From Saxidomus purpurata (Eukaryota > Mollusca > Bivalvia > Venerida > Veneridae): DNA of 64,000 bases. The stretch spans positions 36,294,375 through 36,358,374 of the forward strand of contig JAFMSR010000018.1 in the NCBI GenBank assembly GCA_022818135.1, written 5' to 3'. Position numbers and translations under genes: made by a program. Within the stretch, counting starts at the first letter, position 1. Every line of letters begins with the position of its first letter. The notes beneath the pieces are model-generated. The model saw nothing but the letters and a program-made list of their open reading frames with translations. It did not search any database and was not told the origin of the DNA. Positions 34,201 through 47,600 of the stretch are shown here, in pieces.

Positions 34201-35116
34201 GCACAGTAACTTTATCTGTGTTCAAAATTGTTGTTACTATATGTCAGGGGTGTGCGCTGGAATATCGTCATGCAACAGTCGAACATGTTTGAAAGTTGCG
34301 TCTTGGCGACGTTTCTCATAGTACTATTTCATTTTTTTCAATACCACATCATTGGTAGTACCTTCCAGTCACACTTTTGTCCCTTTTACTGGTACCTGTA
34401 TTGCTAGGACTTCAGTAGAGAATATCATGCCATACAAAACCCTTCTTTGCACCCAAAGTGCATTAGCAATTATTGGTCTGTTGCCACATTTTGTTTCCAA
34501 CCTTTGGCACGGCATTTAAATGAGTGTACCCAGGTTTCACCACCAGAAACAACATTTGCAAAATGCTTTTTGTCCTATTTTGGATACATTTTCAACAATT
34601 TTATAAACTCTCGAACCGCTTATATGTGTATACCATTGTAAAAACTACAAGTACTTGATAGAAGAAAGCACCCGTGAGTAAAGATGAAGCAGGGTATACT
34701 TTATTATTACAGCGATGTCATATTCAACACTGACATAAATACTTATATCGCCATGACACCAAAAATGCTGTTGTTCTTGTTGAAATCGCCCCCAACAATT
34801 GGAGACCAGTCGGCTATTTACCTTTCAATTCTGGAATAGTTGTTTCTGAAATGTACAGTATATTTTAACAAAAACTCAAATTCAAACATAAAAACTGTAC
34901 AAAACGAATACGTCATTTTCCTACTGTTTGTTTACATAAGCATTCCCTTAAAAGTAATGCTAGTGCGTTGATTCTACATAGTTGTTATTGAATGCATTGA
35001 TGGGTTGATATTTAATTTGGCAGCTTCAGCTTTCATACGTGACACTGGCAATTTGCCAAACATTTAAGTAATTTACTTTATATACACAAACCATATATTT
35101 TCCAGAAGTTTAAGGC
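34201..35116. other. AT-rich unique DNA
   Basis: No gene, RNA or repeat boundary was recognised. Short ORFs are of random composition. Confidence 0.4.
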
Positions 35117-35228
35117 TTAAACTATAGGTGGTGTGCACTTCTGGGTGCTGTGGGGCTCGTTTTGGGGAGGCTGCGTTTTTGGTACGTGGCATTCCCTGTT
35201 TGATATTATTTTTGTTTTTAAACTATAG
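35117..35228 (+). mobile_element. 90-bp insertion flanked by 11-bp direct repeats
   Basis: TTAAACTATAG occurs at 35,117-35,127 and at 35,218-35,228. Between them lies a 90-bp segment (35,128-35,217) that is G-rich at its start (TGGGTGCTGTGGGGCTCG) and T-rich at its end (TTATTTTTGTTT). Its final 32 bases recur at 6,000-6,031 and end at exactly the same base. An 11-bp target duplication and a shared 3' end indicate retroposition, perhaps of a small RNA copied by LINE machinery. I do not recognise the source RNA. Confidence 0.65.
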
Positions 35229-36984
35229 CTGCTGAATTTTTCGAACTTCAATTTTGCTTTTAACTCTCAAAAAGGCCATGTAAAAATACCCAATTTCAGC
35301 GATTTGCCAATAGATAAGAAAATTCCAGACAGGTATTACTAACAATGGTAAAATATCAATATATGCAAAACATGAAATTATTGTTATTTGCAGCTTTAGT
35401 TTAATGTTTAAGCTTTCATAGAATTTAATATCTATGTCTGTATCATAAATGCCCAGTGTGTTTTATTTGCTACAAAACGATAAACATCACTGCCATGGGT
35501 TATATTTCAGGAAACAGTAGTGTTTTCTTTTGCGTATTGTCTCTGATTTTATACAGAATAAACCATCTATCTATCTCTTTTTATTTTACTATTGAATAAT
35601 TCATAATTTTGCCGCTGATTAGAATTTTTTAAATAAAGATAATGACATGGATATGAAGCCATGCATTATGCTGCACCACAATGCATGTGAATGTTAGAAA
35701 AGCATAACGAATATAGTTTAATACCATGCTTTCTAGTTCAGCATAATTTAGCATCACGCTTTATTTAGGATCATGTGGTGATTAGATTCTATATGAATAA
35801 GTCAATTTTAAGGCATTAACGACTGAAGAATAAAATTTGTTCTAAATTATAAATAACTTTTGCAAAGTTGCTATAAACGTTCTTACTAATTAAACGTGTT
35901 GTAATGTGCTCGTTAATTAGGTGTTTTGTGTTGAATTATTTCCACATCGCCTGATAATTTCTTTCTCAGCGTTTTCTGCAATGTTAATCTATAATAGAAG
36001 TTATCTGGAAGAAAGAGGGAATCGCTTTAAGAAAGTACAGAACTAATTTGTTCCATATTGGCATATACTGAGTACACTTGTTTCGAACTTATAGACATGA
36101 TACCTGTTGGTTGATATACATTTTTTTTCAGAATGTGGCATAAGTTCACTGTTTGTTCGCAACACAATGAAATAATCCAAGTCTTAGATATAGCGAAATC
36201 AATGAGATGAAACTTATATCATATTCACTATATCTGCTATTGACTAATCTGATTTATGCTTACATCGTAAAACAATTTGTATAAGTAGTTGTGACAATAC
36301 TACAACATTTAATTTTGTACGAAAAGAGCGGTTACAGAAAAACGGTTTGTGTGCATGCTTTTACGATGAAAGAAACCTTAACTGACCAAAAACGAGATAT
36401 TCACGACAGAGATGTGCTATTCTGTTGCCAAATATCTTGACGAGGCAGGTACATGTATGCAGTGTGTGGCTAGACTTTTAATTGGTAACGTGAATTAATT
36501 GCCCCTAATTGAGATTTTCATTATTTTGATAAGGAAGGGTTTAATTCCAACATTTTAGAATAAGCTGGAACAAATGCACAGTGTACAGCTAAGATACCAT
36601 TGAGAATAATAAAAAGATGTGTGCATGACAAAAAAGACCCACTCTTGTGTCAAAACTGTGAACGGAGAACTTACAAATTTACGCACTGACTTGGCTTTCG
36701 CAAGAAGGAATAACCTTTATGTGCATAAAAAGAAGAGTTTATTGCAGATATTAGTGACCCTGTGCAAATACTATTAACTAAACAGTTACAACTTTACGGT
36801 ATCACACAGCTTTCTCAAGGAATGATAACCTTTAGGAGAATATACAAGGACTTTATTAACGACGTAAGTGGTTCCTCAAATATACCAAATATGAGAAAGA
36901 AGCTGTTACAACTGCACGTGTTTGTCTAGCTCTCTCGGGCAAATATTAAATCCTGTTGGTTTTTTTTTGGAATAGCTACGCTTC
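35229..36984. other. AT-rich DNA without a recognisable gene
   Basis: No exon or RNA was recognised. The part nearest 36,984 may include more of the LINE endonuclease region, too decayed for me to read. Confidence 0.4.
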
Positions 36985-38200
36985 ATTCTAGACTGAAAAG
37001 AACATTAGATATATCATAACATCCCATCCAAATATGATTAATAAGTGTAACATTGGTCCGACACTTTGTCAACGCGACCATGGCATTCTATCTGTTAGGA
37101 TTGAACTCTTAACAGTAAACCGTAAATAGGAGGGATTTGTCTAAAATAGCAGAGTATTCAGTCAACAGTCAGAAACTTTAAAGATTCTATCGTCTCTAGT
37201 TATCATCAGGAAAGAAGTGTGAATGATATATGGTTGGAATTTAAGGATGCAGTCCTTCGGCCGTGAAAGAAACAATACCAACTAAAAAGACAAAGAAAAA
37301 GTAAGATGTACCGTTGTTATCTAAAGATAAAAACGTAACTTAAGGAAAAGAAAAGACATTATAACCGGGCTTGCAAAAGTAATGACACAGTGAATTATTC
37401 CGAATTTAAATATTTTCTTGTGAGAGTAAGGAATGAATATGTTACATGTGACTGCCATAAATATTAAAACAATTTATTAAACCCAGAGGAGAATAAACCG
37501 TCAAAACAATTCTCTTGGAAAATATTAAATCAAGAAAACAGGAAACAGCCGGTGTTGAAACTTTAAAAGCTAATGGTATTATTGCATATACAATGTACTG
37601 CATAAAGTACGAGTAAAGCCAACCGATTGAATAGTCAGTTCATTTCAGTGTTTACTCATGGAAACGTGAAAAATTTCCCCTACAAGGGTTCGTCACCATA
37701 CAAGTCATTGATGAAATCTTCATGTTAAAAAGTGTATTAAAAGGTTAAATGACAAGAAAACAAGTGGCCCGTACGGAATTCCTATACAAATCTTAAAACC
37801 GTGTGCCATCGAAAATCGCATCGATACTTACAGCTATTTACAAACATTCTTTGTGTTCCGGTTAAATTCAGTTGCACTGGAAACAAGCAAATGTGGTACC
37901 AATTATTAAAAGGGGTGATAGAATAAAGCCGGAAAATCACCACCTAGTTCCGGTAACTGTGGTTATCTTATAAATGTTGGAGCAGGTAATAGTTTCTTAA
38001 GTGATCGTCCATCTAGATTCCCAGACTATTCTTCATGAAAAACAATACGGGTTTCGAACGAAAAGATCCTGTGAATCCCACTTTTTGATGACTACTGATG
38101 ACATTGCCAAACGGTTAAATGAAGGTCGTCGAATAGTTATGTGATGTGACCTAGTTTTCACAAGTAGAGGGATAACTTTACTGATCAAAGAGATGTTCAT
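36985..38200 (+). pseudogene. Degenerate LINE (endonuclease end and reverse transcriptase)
   Basis: Fragments in several frames follow the order of a non-LTR retrotransposon ORF2. They are KRTLDIS then HPNMINK and RDHGILSVRIE (about 36,996-37,111, the C-terminal part of an AP-type endonuclease), LEFKDAV and VKETIPTKKTK (37,234-37,295, linker) and DKKTSGPYGIPIQILKP (about 37,751-37,801). After these come ASILTAIYKHSLCSG, HWKQANVVPIIKRGDR (to 37,922) and QYGFRTKRSCESHF with a following DDIAKRLNEGRR (38,043-38,136, reverse transcriptase). Frameshifts and stops separate the pieces. The motif around the first catalytic Asp is followed by a stop, and the FADD part is absent. It most resembles Jockey/CR1-type LINEs. 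It is dead and probably 3'-truncated. Confidence 0.85.
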
Positions 38201-39204
38201 GACAATGGTACGAGTAAGTGATTGTTGTTATCTGCGATGAAATAGAACTATGTGCACTTATAAAGACGCCTACCTTCTTGACGCAGAATCATTGGCCATC
38301 TTTGTTTTCCCGACGAACCGCAGAGAGTACCACCGGGATAATCTAGGAAACCAAACTTAGGGAGTTTTCTTCAGTCGTCCCTAACCGACCATGTGTCGTC
38401 CGCGAGCTACGTCAACCAACTCGTCATGTGGTGTGTGTTGAATTAAATAGGATAATGTCTTAATATGTGTTTTGACACACTCGTCCCATCAACTGCTGTG
38501 GATTTATTGTTTAACGAAAAGTTACCACATTGAATTAAATGTTTTCATTTCCTTCTAATTTTTCAAGCGAATGTAATCACATTGAAAGTATGAAAATAGT
38601 GCATGTTTAACAATTAATATAATTCCTTTGTAAAGTTTCCATTTCCATTTCTGTTTTGGATTGCATAAATACAATTATGATTGTATGTGTTATATACTAT
38701 AAGGTACATATAAAGCAAATTATAACAATGATAGAATGACATGCAACTTGTATAATGATCTTGTTTGTTTTCAGAAAGAAATGCAATCTCTGTATATATT
38801 TTATTTATCATGTCTCAAATCTTTTTGTTAATACTACATTGCTATTAGAGTGCCATTTTTAAGTCTTTTGAATTAAAATAACAAAAATGTTTTGCTAACA
38901 GATCTCAAAAGTCAGTGTAATTCTATACATGTATTTTTACATGTAATAATCCTACAAGAACAAAATGCCTTTTAAATGAAGTAAAGTGTATTAAATGTAT
39001 TAAGTTGGTAAGAGATTCAAGTTTTGCGAAAGCTGTCTTGCAGTTTTGCTACTGCAAAATTCATAAAAAAAGTTTTTTGAAATGATAGTTTGGAAGTAAA
39101 ATCTGAGAAGTGCAATCTATATCGTGTGTCATGATTTATGACGCCGAGAAATACCTTTCAAATACAATTCAATTTTGCTTAAATTCATTTCACCATTCAA
39201 AAAG
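38201..39204. other. Unique DNA, slightly GC-richer at its start
   Basis: 38,270-38,430 is less AT-rich than its surroundings (CCGACGAACCGCAGAG, CGTCCGCGAGCTACGTC) but has no open frame or motif I recognise. It could be a relic of another element adjoining the LINE. The rest is AT-rich and featureless. Confidence 0.4.
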
Positions 39205-40020
39205 GCCAATTGAAATGGCTTGCAAGATATATGGCCACAAGAGACCAGACATACCTGTGTATTCACAGTCATTAACTGTAGTGGTCTACTAGCTTCTGTT
39301 TTTCGTCAGCTGTTGATAATGATGTTGTGCATAATCGAAAATTTATGCATTTCGCATTTGAAAAAATGAAGAAAATTAGTACTTATAATTATGCTATTTA
39401 ATACATATTTACACATATGGCGGTATGTAACACATAAAAGGTATTCACTTTTCTTTCAAATTGAGTAAAGTGTTGGGTTATGTAAATTAATAACTGCAAT
39501 AAGTCTCTCTTGCTATTACAGCCGGAGAAAATTAATTGTACTGATTTTAGTGGAAGATTGCATACTTTACTTCATTAATAAAAAAGAATCGGAGAAAAAA
39601 CTCAGACATATTTAAAAAGAGTTTGATGGGTTCATGGTATAGTCAAAATACAAAAATTAATGAATTTTCTGAAACAAAACATTTAATTTTGATAAACCCA
39701 TTCAACTGTTACAAAATTCCCTAGTGTGGGAATTAATTTTCTGCAAATATATTAATGTGTTAGGGAATTCAAAATGTTGCTAATTATGACTATGAAATCA
39801 TATGCTAAGTATTAAAGTAAGCGTGTTTTTCTTTATTGTTTTTATTATAAACTTGTTCCTTTTACAAAACGAACAGGAAATAAACAATAAACCAATTATC
39901 TCAATATACCAATGAAATTAGACTAAATATCGATTCTACAGACAACTCATCAGACAGTCTTATCTGATAAGGGGCTAAACCTCGTGCAGTTTGGGGGCGA
40001 GTCAACTATGGAGTTTAGAG
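39205..40020. repeat. Paralogous block A (matches 52,046-53,400)
   Basis: Ordered matches to the downstream block include AAATGGCTT, GACCAGACATACCTGTGTATT, AGCTTCTGTTT, TTTGATAAACCCATT, TTAATTTTCTGCAA, GAAATCACATGC-like words, ACAGGAAATAAACAATAAACC and TCTTATCTGATAAGGGGC. Divergence is high, so the duplication is old. This copy lacks the 580-bp insertion found in block B. Its function, if any, is unknown. Confidence 0.65.
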
Positions 40021-43000
40021 ATTGCTTAAAATACAATGAATGCTTTGAAAAAAATGTAATATACAAATAGAACTGCTATACAGAATTATATATGCTTAGT
40101 GTCTTCTCACTTTGAAGAAAAATATTGCTTTTACATTACTTACATTGAATTGCTTGACTCCTTAATTGTTAGTTCGTATCTAGTCGTTATATATTCTGAA
40201 TACGACAACTACGACAACTGCAATAGAAAGATTGATTCTCCACTTGACTGCAGTTTTAAAACAAGTCCATTAAAGGCAAAAAAAAACATAAAATTGATAA
40301 AGAAGCAACCTGTTCGAAATTTCATAAATAAACATAAATCTCACAGATAGCTATTTTATATAAAAGCACGCTTTTCTCGTGCATTAGAACCTAATGCCAT
40401 TATTCTGAAACATACTCTACACTTGTGTATTGTAAATTGTTCCTTTGGGACATCGGGAAAGCAGGCAAATCATTTTAACGCATTTTCATGGACGGATCAG
40501 TCACTGTAAAAGGCTGCCGGAGTAATTTCCATAATGGCGTTTTACGTTTTAGAAGTATATACATTCAGTGTTCGCCATCTTCGGCTAAAACCATTCCCCA
40601 TTTATGCATTAAGCAAAATTACAATTTTCAATTACTTTAACTCATCGGGCTATTATCAATCCTTTTAGATGATCGAGTTAAATCGATTTTTGATCTTTTT
40701 TCTCCGTAAAATACGAATGATGTTGGGCCGACATAACAGCAAAATCATGTTAAATGCTAAATGCCTCTCTCTCTCTTATATAGATGAAAAACACAAAATT
40801 GTTTTAAATGTTTGTGAACTGGGGAACCAAACACTCCGGCTGTTGGTTCCATAAACATTGCATTCAACTACATGGAATATTATATTTTATATATTTTTTT
40901 CAAGAAAATGGTTGGAATTATGAAATAATTTGGATTTTAATCTGTTAAAATCTTATCGCGTTGTTCTTTAAGAATGAATGCATGTCTTGAAAAAAAACGT
41001 GTTTCAAATATTTGTCTAGACGAAATAATTATGATCACAAGACTTTTGAAAATAAAATTAAATTCAGATGAAATATATACAATAAATAGCCCAAAGGAGT
41101 AATTTAATTGATTTCTTTACTCTTCATAAAAGTAACAAGCCATGGCGATTTCGATGTTGTTCAATTCAAAATAGTCAACCGTAATTTATGAAACGTTGAA
41201 AAAAAATGTACGAAGTTTTGCATTAAGTTATCGTTGGCGTTTTATTGTACTAGCTTAGAAACCAATTTTCCCTATAATCATGTATAGAGAACTTGTGAAT
41301 TTATTTTTTGGGGATGATAAAAAGTACAAAACAATCAACAACAAAAAACTATACATAAACACGAATTCTGTTTGTATCCGCGGATTTTATAAATTATTAG
41401 GTTTTAGGTTCGTCATAGCAAATTTCTTCACCTTCTGTTTCGCTTTGAAATCCAAAATCTTGTCATTCATGGAATCACTTATGTCATTTTTCTGCATATC
41501 TGTATCCTAAAATTTGTAACGTCATTCATTTTTGGCTAGTGTTTTGTGGATATATTGTAATACATTCTTCTAAGTCCTAATTTCTTTTTTCGTTGAAGAT
41601 TTTTCAACTTTTCTTAAATTTCGTCCAATTATCAATCTGAAATTTAGTTTAGATATAATTGTTTTCCCCACTATTGGAAACAGTAAAATTCGGAGAAAAT
41701 ACAAAAATAACGAGCCTTAATATTGGTCTTGGGACACCAGTTACAATGGCAGAATCAAAGATTAAATTCATTGGTTGACAACTCCGAAGGAATGATTGTT
41801 ACTTTGCTACTCTTCTGAAAACGTCACAACTTGCATGCTCAGGCAAACACAAATGGAATATGTCTAAACCAATAAATCATTAAAAAGTAGATATGAAATT
41901 AATATTGAGAGTTTACGTGCCTAAACAGAATATCTTCACGAATTTTTATCATGATTTTCATATGTCGCTAGTTCCACTAAGAACATCAAAACAATCTAGA
42001 AGCCAACACAATGTGGACCACGTTCCGCCCAGTCAAACTAACTTATCTGAAATTTAAGAGCTTGCTGAAGTAATTGAAAGTAACTTTTATATCATAAGAT
42101 GACTGTAACTGCTGAGTGTCAAAGAGAATTGAATAATGTTAGTACTTCATGCGTATGTTAAATCCACACTATATAGAAGGTCTTACGTTTTTTTCTAAAA
42201 TGTTAAAGTCCCAGGATCTCTTTGAATTCATTGATATAGTAACATAAATTTATTTATAGGATAATCATAGAACCATGGTCTAATCACTCAAAAACAATGT
42301 TGACATATCTCTTTCTTTCGTATTCAAGTTGTTTCTTCAAGAAAAAGAGTTGCCAAAAAGTTTTTCTTTTGAAAAAAATATTGAACTATATTTCTAATAT
42401 TTACTTATCGATTTAAAAAAAAAGGAATGATTTTGTTACAAATAAAGGTCATTTCTGTCAGGACATCTTTCTTGGTAAAATAAGAACTACTTGTAAATGT
42501 CATCCTTGGACTTTAACGTATAAAATTGGGCCATTGTGACCGTAGTAGATTCTAGTTACTTTATTTTTCATTTTTATATATACAAATGTTAGGAAGTAAC
42601 ACATGAGAATGAACTGAATTGGAAAAGTGACCTGAATACATGCTTGTGCTTTTATGAAAAGTACAGAAGGCATCACATAATGTTAGATTCGTGCAGCTCC
42701 TTCTGGTTTGTCGGATGTATGTGTCAAGTGACGGAGGCAGTACCTGTGGGACTTATGTGACAGCACACAGAGCGTTGACTACAAGCAACAAAGTGTGATG
42801 TACCAGGTAAGATTTATCAATCGTGTAGAGTATTCTCTGATATTGAATCCAGACATATCAGCCAAAACCTCGAATTGTTTGGGTAACGGCGTTTTGATTG
42901 GATGGCATTTCTCAAAAGAAAGTTAGGCAAATATTTCATCATTCTTTAACTATTCCATTCTACAATGGGGCCTAACAACCGCAGCAAATACGTTTGCCCC

Positions 43001-43403
43001 TAGGTCCATATAAACCTTCACCCGAATAGTCACCAATGCCCAATATCAATGAAGTTATTTTGCGCAGTGCTCGATTATCTTGATTCGTAATTTACGTTTT
43101 ATTGAGTAAATTCAAATCCAACAAACATGTTATTTGGCTTCTATTCGCTTTTTCTCTGTTTTTTTTTCATATCTTTGCTAGCTAATTAAAATCCAATAAA
43201 ACATTATTCGGCTCTTTTTTTTTGCTATTTTCTTTTTTCGTATCTTTGCTAACTTTAAACATGTTCTTACGATTCTTTTTGCATAACTATATAAAAGTCA
43301 CTAATAAAATAATGATGAACATGTTAAATTTAGAGCAAGAATGAAAATAATGGCTTATTTGAAATCTGAAAAAGAGTAAAAATATAGGCGGTTAACATTA
43401 ATG
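40021..43403. other. AT-rich DNA without a recognisable gene
   Basis: ORFs here are under 85 codons, Lys/Ile/Asn-rich and without domains. A good splice-donor match (TACCAG followed by GTAAGA) lies at 42,801-42,812, just after an ATG at 42,798. No coding exon can be framed upstream. Nothing else is supported. Confidence 0.4.
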
Positions 43404-43637
43404 GTTGTCCGGCTAGCTCAGTGGTTCGAGTACTGGCTTCCTACCGCTGCGGTCCGGGTTTGACACCTCGTGTCGGAATGTGGGATGGTTATGTGGTCAT
43501 CAAGCTGGACAAGGTGGTTTTCTCCGGGTTTCCTCCACTGTGAAAGGCTACAACAACGCGACAATCTGTGCCAACGAGTGTGCTCTAGCTTAAGTTGTAT
43601 AATTTGTATTGCAATCGTTGTAAAATAAATAAAGTTA
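43404..43637 (+). mobile_element. tRNA-derived SINE with conserved central domain
   Basis: The head GTTGTCCGGCTAGCTCAGTGG is tRNA-like, and CCGGGTTTGACACC (43,454-43,467) fills the B-box place. A central stretch follows (43,513-43,545, GGTGGTTTTCTCCGGGTTTC then CTCCACTGTGAAA). It resembles the conserved core shared by several metazoan SINE families. The tail ends in TTGTAAAATAAATAAAG. No clean target duplication is visible, so the copy is not recent. Confidence 0.8.
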
Positions 43638-44024
43638 AACGGTCTTAGTGTTAAGAATAGTTATCTGTGCAAAACTGATGCCTCATTCATACATTTGACT
43701 CTCTGCTTTAATTTTGTGAGACCTTAAAATCAATTTTGCAATCACATGTATCATTTATCATTGATTGCCGGAATCTAAAAGCTAAGTGTGCTTCTTTTTC
43801 ACTAAATAAATATTTAATGCCGAAGATATGTTAAAATATCATTGTCTATTTTGATAAAATGTTCTTCCGAGAATACTACCTAGTATAAAAAAGTAACCAA
43901 TTATAGTTTGTATTCGTCAATTCATTTCCTTTAAAATTGCAGTCTAATCAAGTGAAAAACTTTAGAAGATGAAAAGAGCAATTCTTGGGTCTTTTGACAT
44001 ACTAACAATTAAACGCCCACAACT
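43638..44024. other. AT-rich unique DNA
   Basis: No gene or repeat was recognised between the SINE and the dispersed element. Confidence 0.4.
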
Positions 44025-44640
44025 ATAAAAGAAACAAGTACTATCTTTAAAACAGATGGTCGGCGCGATTTTGAGTATATGAAAGAGATGGGTAGCTAGA
44101 TGTTACAGTAAAAATTCCTGTCAAGTTTTATCTTTATGCATTTAGTGGGTGAGAAGAAATGTGTACCCTGACCTGAGCTCAAACCCTGGAACCTTCGCTT
44201 ACAGGGCAAATGCTCTCTCTCCCGACTGAGCAAACCGGCCACTTGAACACTGACCCCCTTATTATGATTATGTCCGTACCGCGTCATGTGCATCAGGAAA
44301 AATAAACTTAATCCTTGTTTGTTTTTCTTATGAAATATGTTACTCGGAATATAATTACTCTTCACTCATATTTACCATTACTTTGGAGGTTTACAACATA
44401 TTATATTATTGATAGATATGAAATTTTTACGTGCTGGAATTATAAAATCATTCATGAACGCAAGAGTATTTTACTCACATTTCTATGCTTATTATCCAAT
44501 TAAAAAGTGCCCAACAGTCCAAAAAAAAATATACATGCTACTTATCATTTCATTGGCGGTTGAAAGGTTGCCAACTTCCTGTCAAAAGCGAGCAAAAGAC
44601 GACTGCGCCGAAAAATAAACGTTTTAGTAAATAGAGTTAA
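44025..44640 (+). repeat. Dispersed element with embedded tRNA-like part, copy 1
   Basis: This is the most complete of three copies in the window (others at 31,935-32,410 minus and 55,955-56,440 plus). It starts at about CAAGTACTATCTTTAAAACAG and ends near GACTGCGCCGAAAAATAAACG. Its middle holds a tRNA-like sequence on the minus strand (44,150-44,262). The ends share only the core word TCGGCGC in inverted orientation, so terminal inverted repeats are weak. It has no coding capacity. It is probably non-autonomous. Confidence 0.75.
44150..44262 (-). mobile_element. tRNA-like SINE head inside the dispersed element
   Basis: On the minus strand it reads GGCCGGTTTGCTCAGTCGGG (A-box side), and the B-box-like AGGGTTTGAGCTC follows about 45 bp later. 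This is the GGCCGGTTAGCTCAGTCGG type of bivalve SINE head. The related stretch at about 55,962-56,013 has GGCCGGTTAGTTTAGTCGGG on the same strand. Confidence 0.65.
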
Positions 44641-47600
44641 AACCCTCTAAAAGTAAACACTCTTTATTTAACAAAATATTTGCAAAGTGTGATAAAAGTC
44701 ATGTTAGATAAATAAGAAATATATGCTATGCAGAAATATCATGGTTGAATAAAGTAAGACTGTTAATCTATTCACTGATCTGGAAATCTGTCTTATACAA
44801 GCAAGTTAAGGAAAGTGTATGCATGTAAACAGAATACTTATGAGTTATGAAAACGAGGCTTCAAAGTCCTATTAGTACTGAAAATACTCATATATTACAT
44901 GGAATGATAAATTTAAGGATTAAATAATTGTAGAATTATGTTCTTTTAAGTCTAATACAATGTTTAAATACACATTTCTTTTCATATCTTCGTCGCTTTT
45001 TCACTAAAAAACGTTGTTAGATGATGCGTTTCCGATTTTTGCAATTTCATTGAAAAAAAAAACTGCGCTATATTTTTAGCATGTACATTCGGATTTGAAA
45101 GCAATGTTATGAAAGTTTTTAGACATATTAAGGTTAATTACGTATGGAAATGGAAGAAAATGTGTTTTTGGAGTAACCAAGTGATGACAAACTGTGGTTG
45201 TGATCGTCATCATCTATCCCTATAACAATATGCTATTTACAGATATTTAAAACATGTCACTATGCCCATTAAATGTTGCACATTCTTGCCATACTTTTAT
45301 TTTTTCTTGCGTAATTGTTTGTCGTAGAAACATTAGTTGATCATTGATTACGCGCATGTTGCTTTCAAAAAACATCTATTGAATAAACGTGGGTGAGCTA
45401 TGTTGCGTTGTTCACATGTGCCAAACATGTACAATTTATTTAATTTCTTTAAACTAGCACAAGATAGAACATTAGCTAAAACAAACCAGAGTGTACAGTG
45501 TAAACAAAGGACTATCTTTGTGGCTATTTACATTCGCATGGCCTACTGTCGCATGAAGACTCAGGATGCTGGCAACTTTCTAAAGATGTAAACTATGTTA
45601 ACGGTTATTGTTATTTCAAAACAGTGAAGAAAAAATTTACTGTAGCCGTTAGTTCAGACTGGCTGGTAAACTAAACATAAACAAGCAAATTCGGTGAATT
45701 GTGTATCCCCCGCCAACCGAAAAAGAAGAACTGCTGTTTCAGAAAAAAAAAGAATTAAATTCTCCAACCCACTGGGGCCTCATCTCAGAGATTTTTTTTT
45801 CTTCAAGTTTCAAGCACAAAGAACTTAGTCGTTGCAAGTTAAATTTAATCAGTGCTTCTAGTTTCAGATAACAAGATTTCTGATGTTTCTGTATACTAGA
45901 ATAGTTATGTAAGAAAAGCACCACATTCCCTCAAAGTCCCAGGACCACTTTAAACATTAAGGCACCAGACAATGGACACATTTATTTTAGAAAGGCAACG
46001 CCTCTGCCAAGTGCAAAGGTAAAGGACAACGTATGCATAATGAAGACACAGCACAAAATGCTGAACACCCACACATATAATTTTCATGGGTTGCATCTGG
46101 AGCTCAGACACAGGTAATATGTACAGTACACGTGGTACATCATTTTCATTGATCAACAGTCAATATGATTATATAATTCAGCCTCATATGTACGTTATCT
46201 ATCATTTAGATCAACGTCTATAGATAAAGAAACAATAGAGTTTATTCAATATGTTGCCAGTTCAAGGATTGCCCTGATTCTATCTCGCCTAACATTTAAT
46301 TCCTGCACTTTCTATTATTTTTCTTGTAACTGGACTGCATTATGTAAACAACATATGTGAACGAACATGAGTAGAAAAAAGTTAATATCGCTTTGTAGGC
46401 AGAGTTTTAAACAAAGACTGTTCTGTCTGATGAAGTAAAAACTCGCTTGCTAGTTTGCTTATACTTGCATATATGATATAACAAATGTGTTCTTTCTGGC
46501 GGGGGGATGTATTCTTGGGCTGTAAAAGTAGAATACAATGTTTAATGTTGTGTAATCTATATCAAATACGAAAAACGCCTACCTGCAAATGATGTAGATG
46601 ACAAAATATGTATGTGTGAGTGTTGATAGAGTAAAACAAATCGTCAACGTTGATAAAAGGTCATTTAGCATGTGCTAACATCCTGTATTCCGTCTCATAT
46701 GAATTCCCTTTCTACTAACATCAATTCATAAACAGTTCACCTGACAATGACATTTGTCAGCTGAATTATACATAGTCACAGCATTAAAATAGATCTTGAC
46801 ATGTTCTTAAAGGAAAATGTTCTAATCATGACAAACCTTATGTTGTTAATTCATGAGAATACAGTAAATACGAGTTCAAGATTACATGAATCTTTAAATT
46901 ATTGTCAGGCATTAAAAATGCATTCATGAAATTTGAACAGTTTTCACGTAAGACATTATAAAGCTTTCATGTCTGGGTCAGCACTCACTTTTAGCTGCAA
47001 CAAATACAGTTGAAACCGGCATGGGTACGCTATCTTACTCTTTAATATGGTGAAGGTGTGACAATCTGCACGTAAACATAATTCTAATATGCCTACAGTA
47101 TATTTCTATAGTCAATTCGAGTGCATTAATATGATTAAAGCACTCGGAAAAGTAGGCGGAGTTTCGGACATGGAAGTAGCTCCTTCCGACTTTTCTAATT
47201 TCTCCCGCGCAAAAATAAAATTAGAAATGGAAATATATCAGTATAAATACATCAGTCGCATGAAAAGTTTAGAACCTAAATATTTTTTTGATTGCGTCAA
47301 GTAAGCCTTAGAATACCCTCACCTTGTTTTCCTAAAAAAAGGCCAAGAAATTCAGGATTAACAGTCATACAATGTTTTGATTCCGGGAGACAAAACTATG
47401 AATGAAAACGTTTCGTCATCACCTGACGTCTTACTCCACGTTAAAACGTTGTCAGTTCAAATTAACGGTACGCATTTAAATCGTTGGCTGCTTTGTTGGT
47501 TCTGATCTGACGTCTTCTGCATGTCGTCAGGTATTTCTTTTTTTATTTTTTGTATTAGATGATTAAACTAAAATAGTTTGTATAATATAGTTTGTTTGAT

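Noticed and set aside
42798..42812. ATG TAC CAG followed by GTAAGA as a first coding exon
   Set aside because: Only three codons precede the donor and no signal or upstream exon supports it. A 5' UTR exon is possible but unproven.
44150..44365. Coding ORF of 89 codons on the minus strand
   Set aside because: It overlaps a tRNA-like SINE head and a three-copy dispersed repeat.
47089..47304. 71-codon ORF of plausible composition
   Set aside because: I recognise no family and see no splice or promoter support. Length is within chance for this window.
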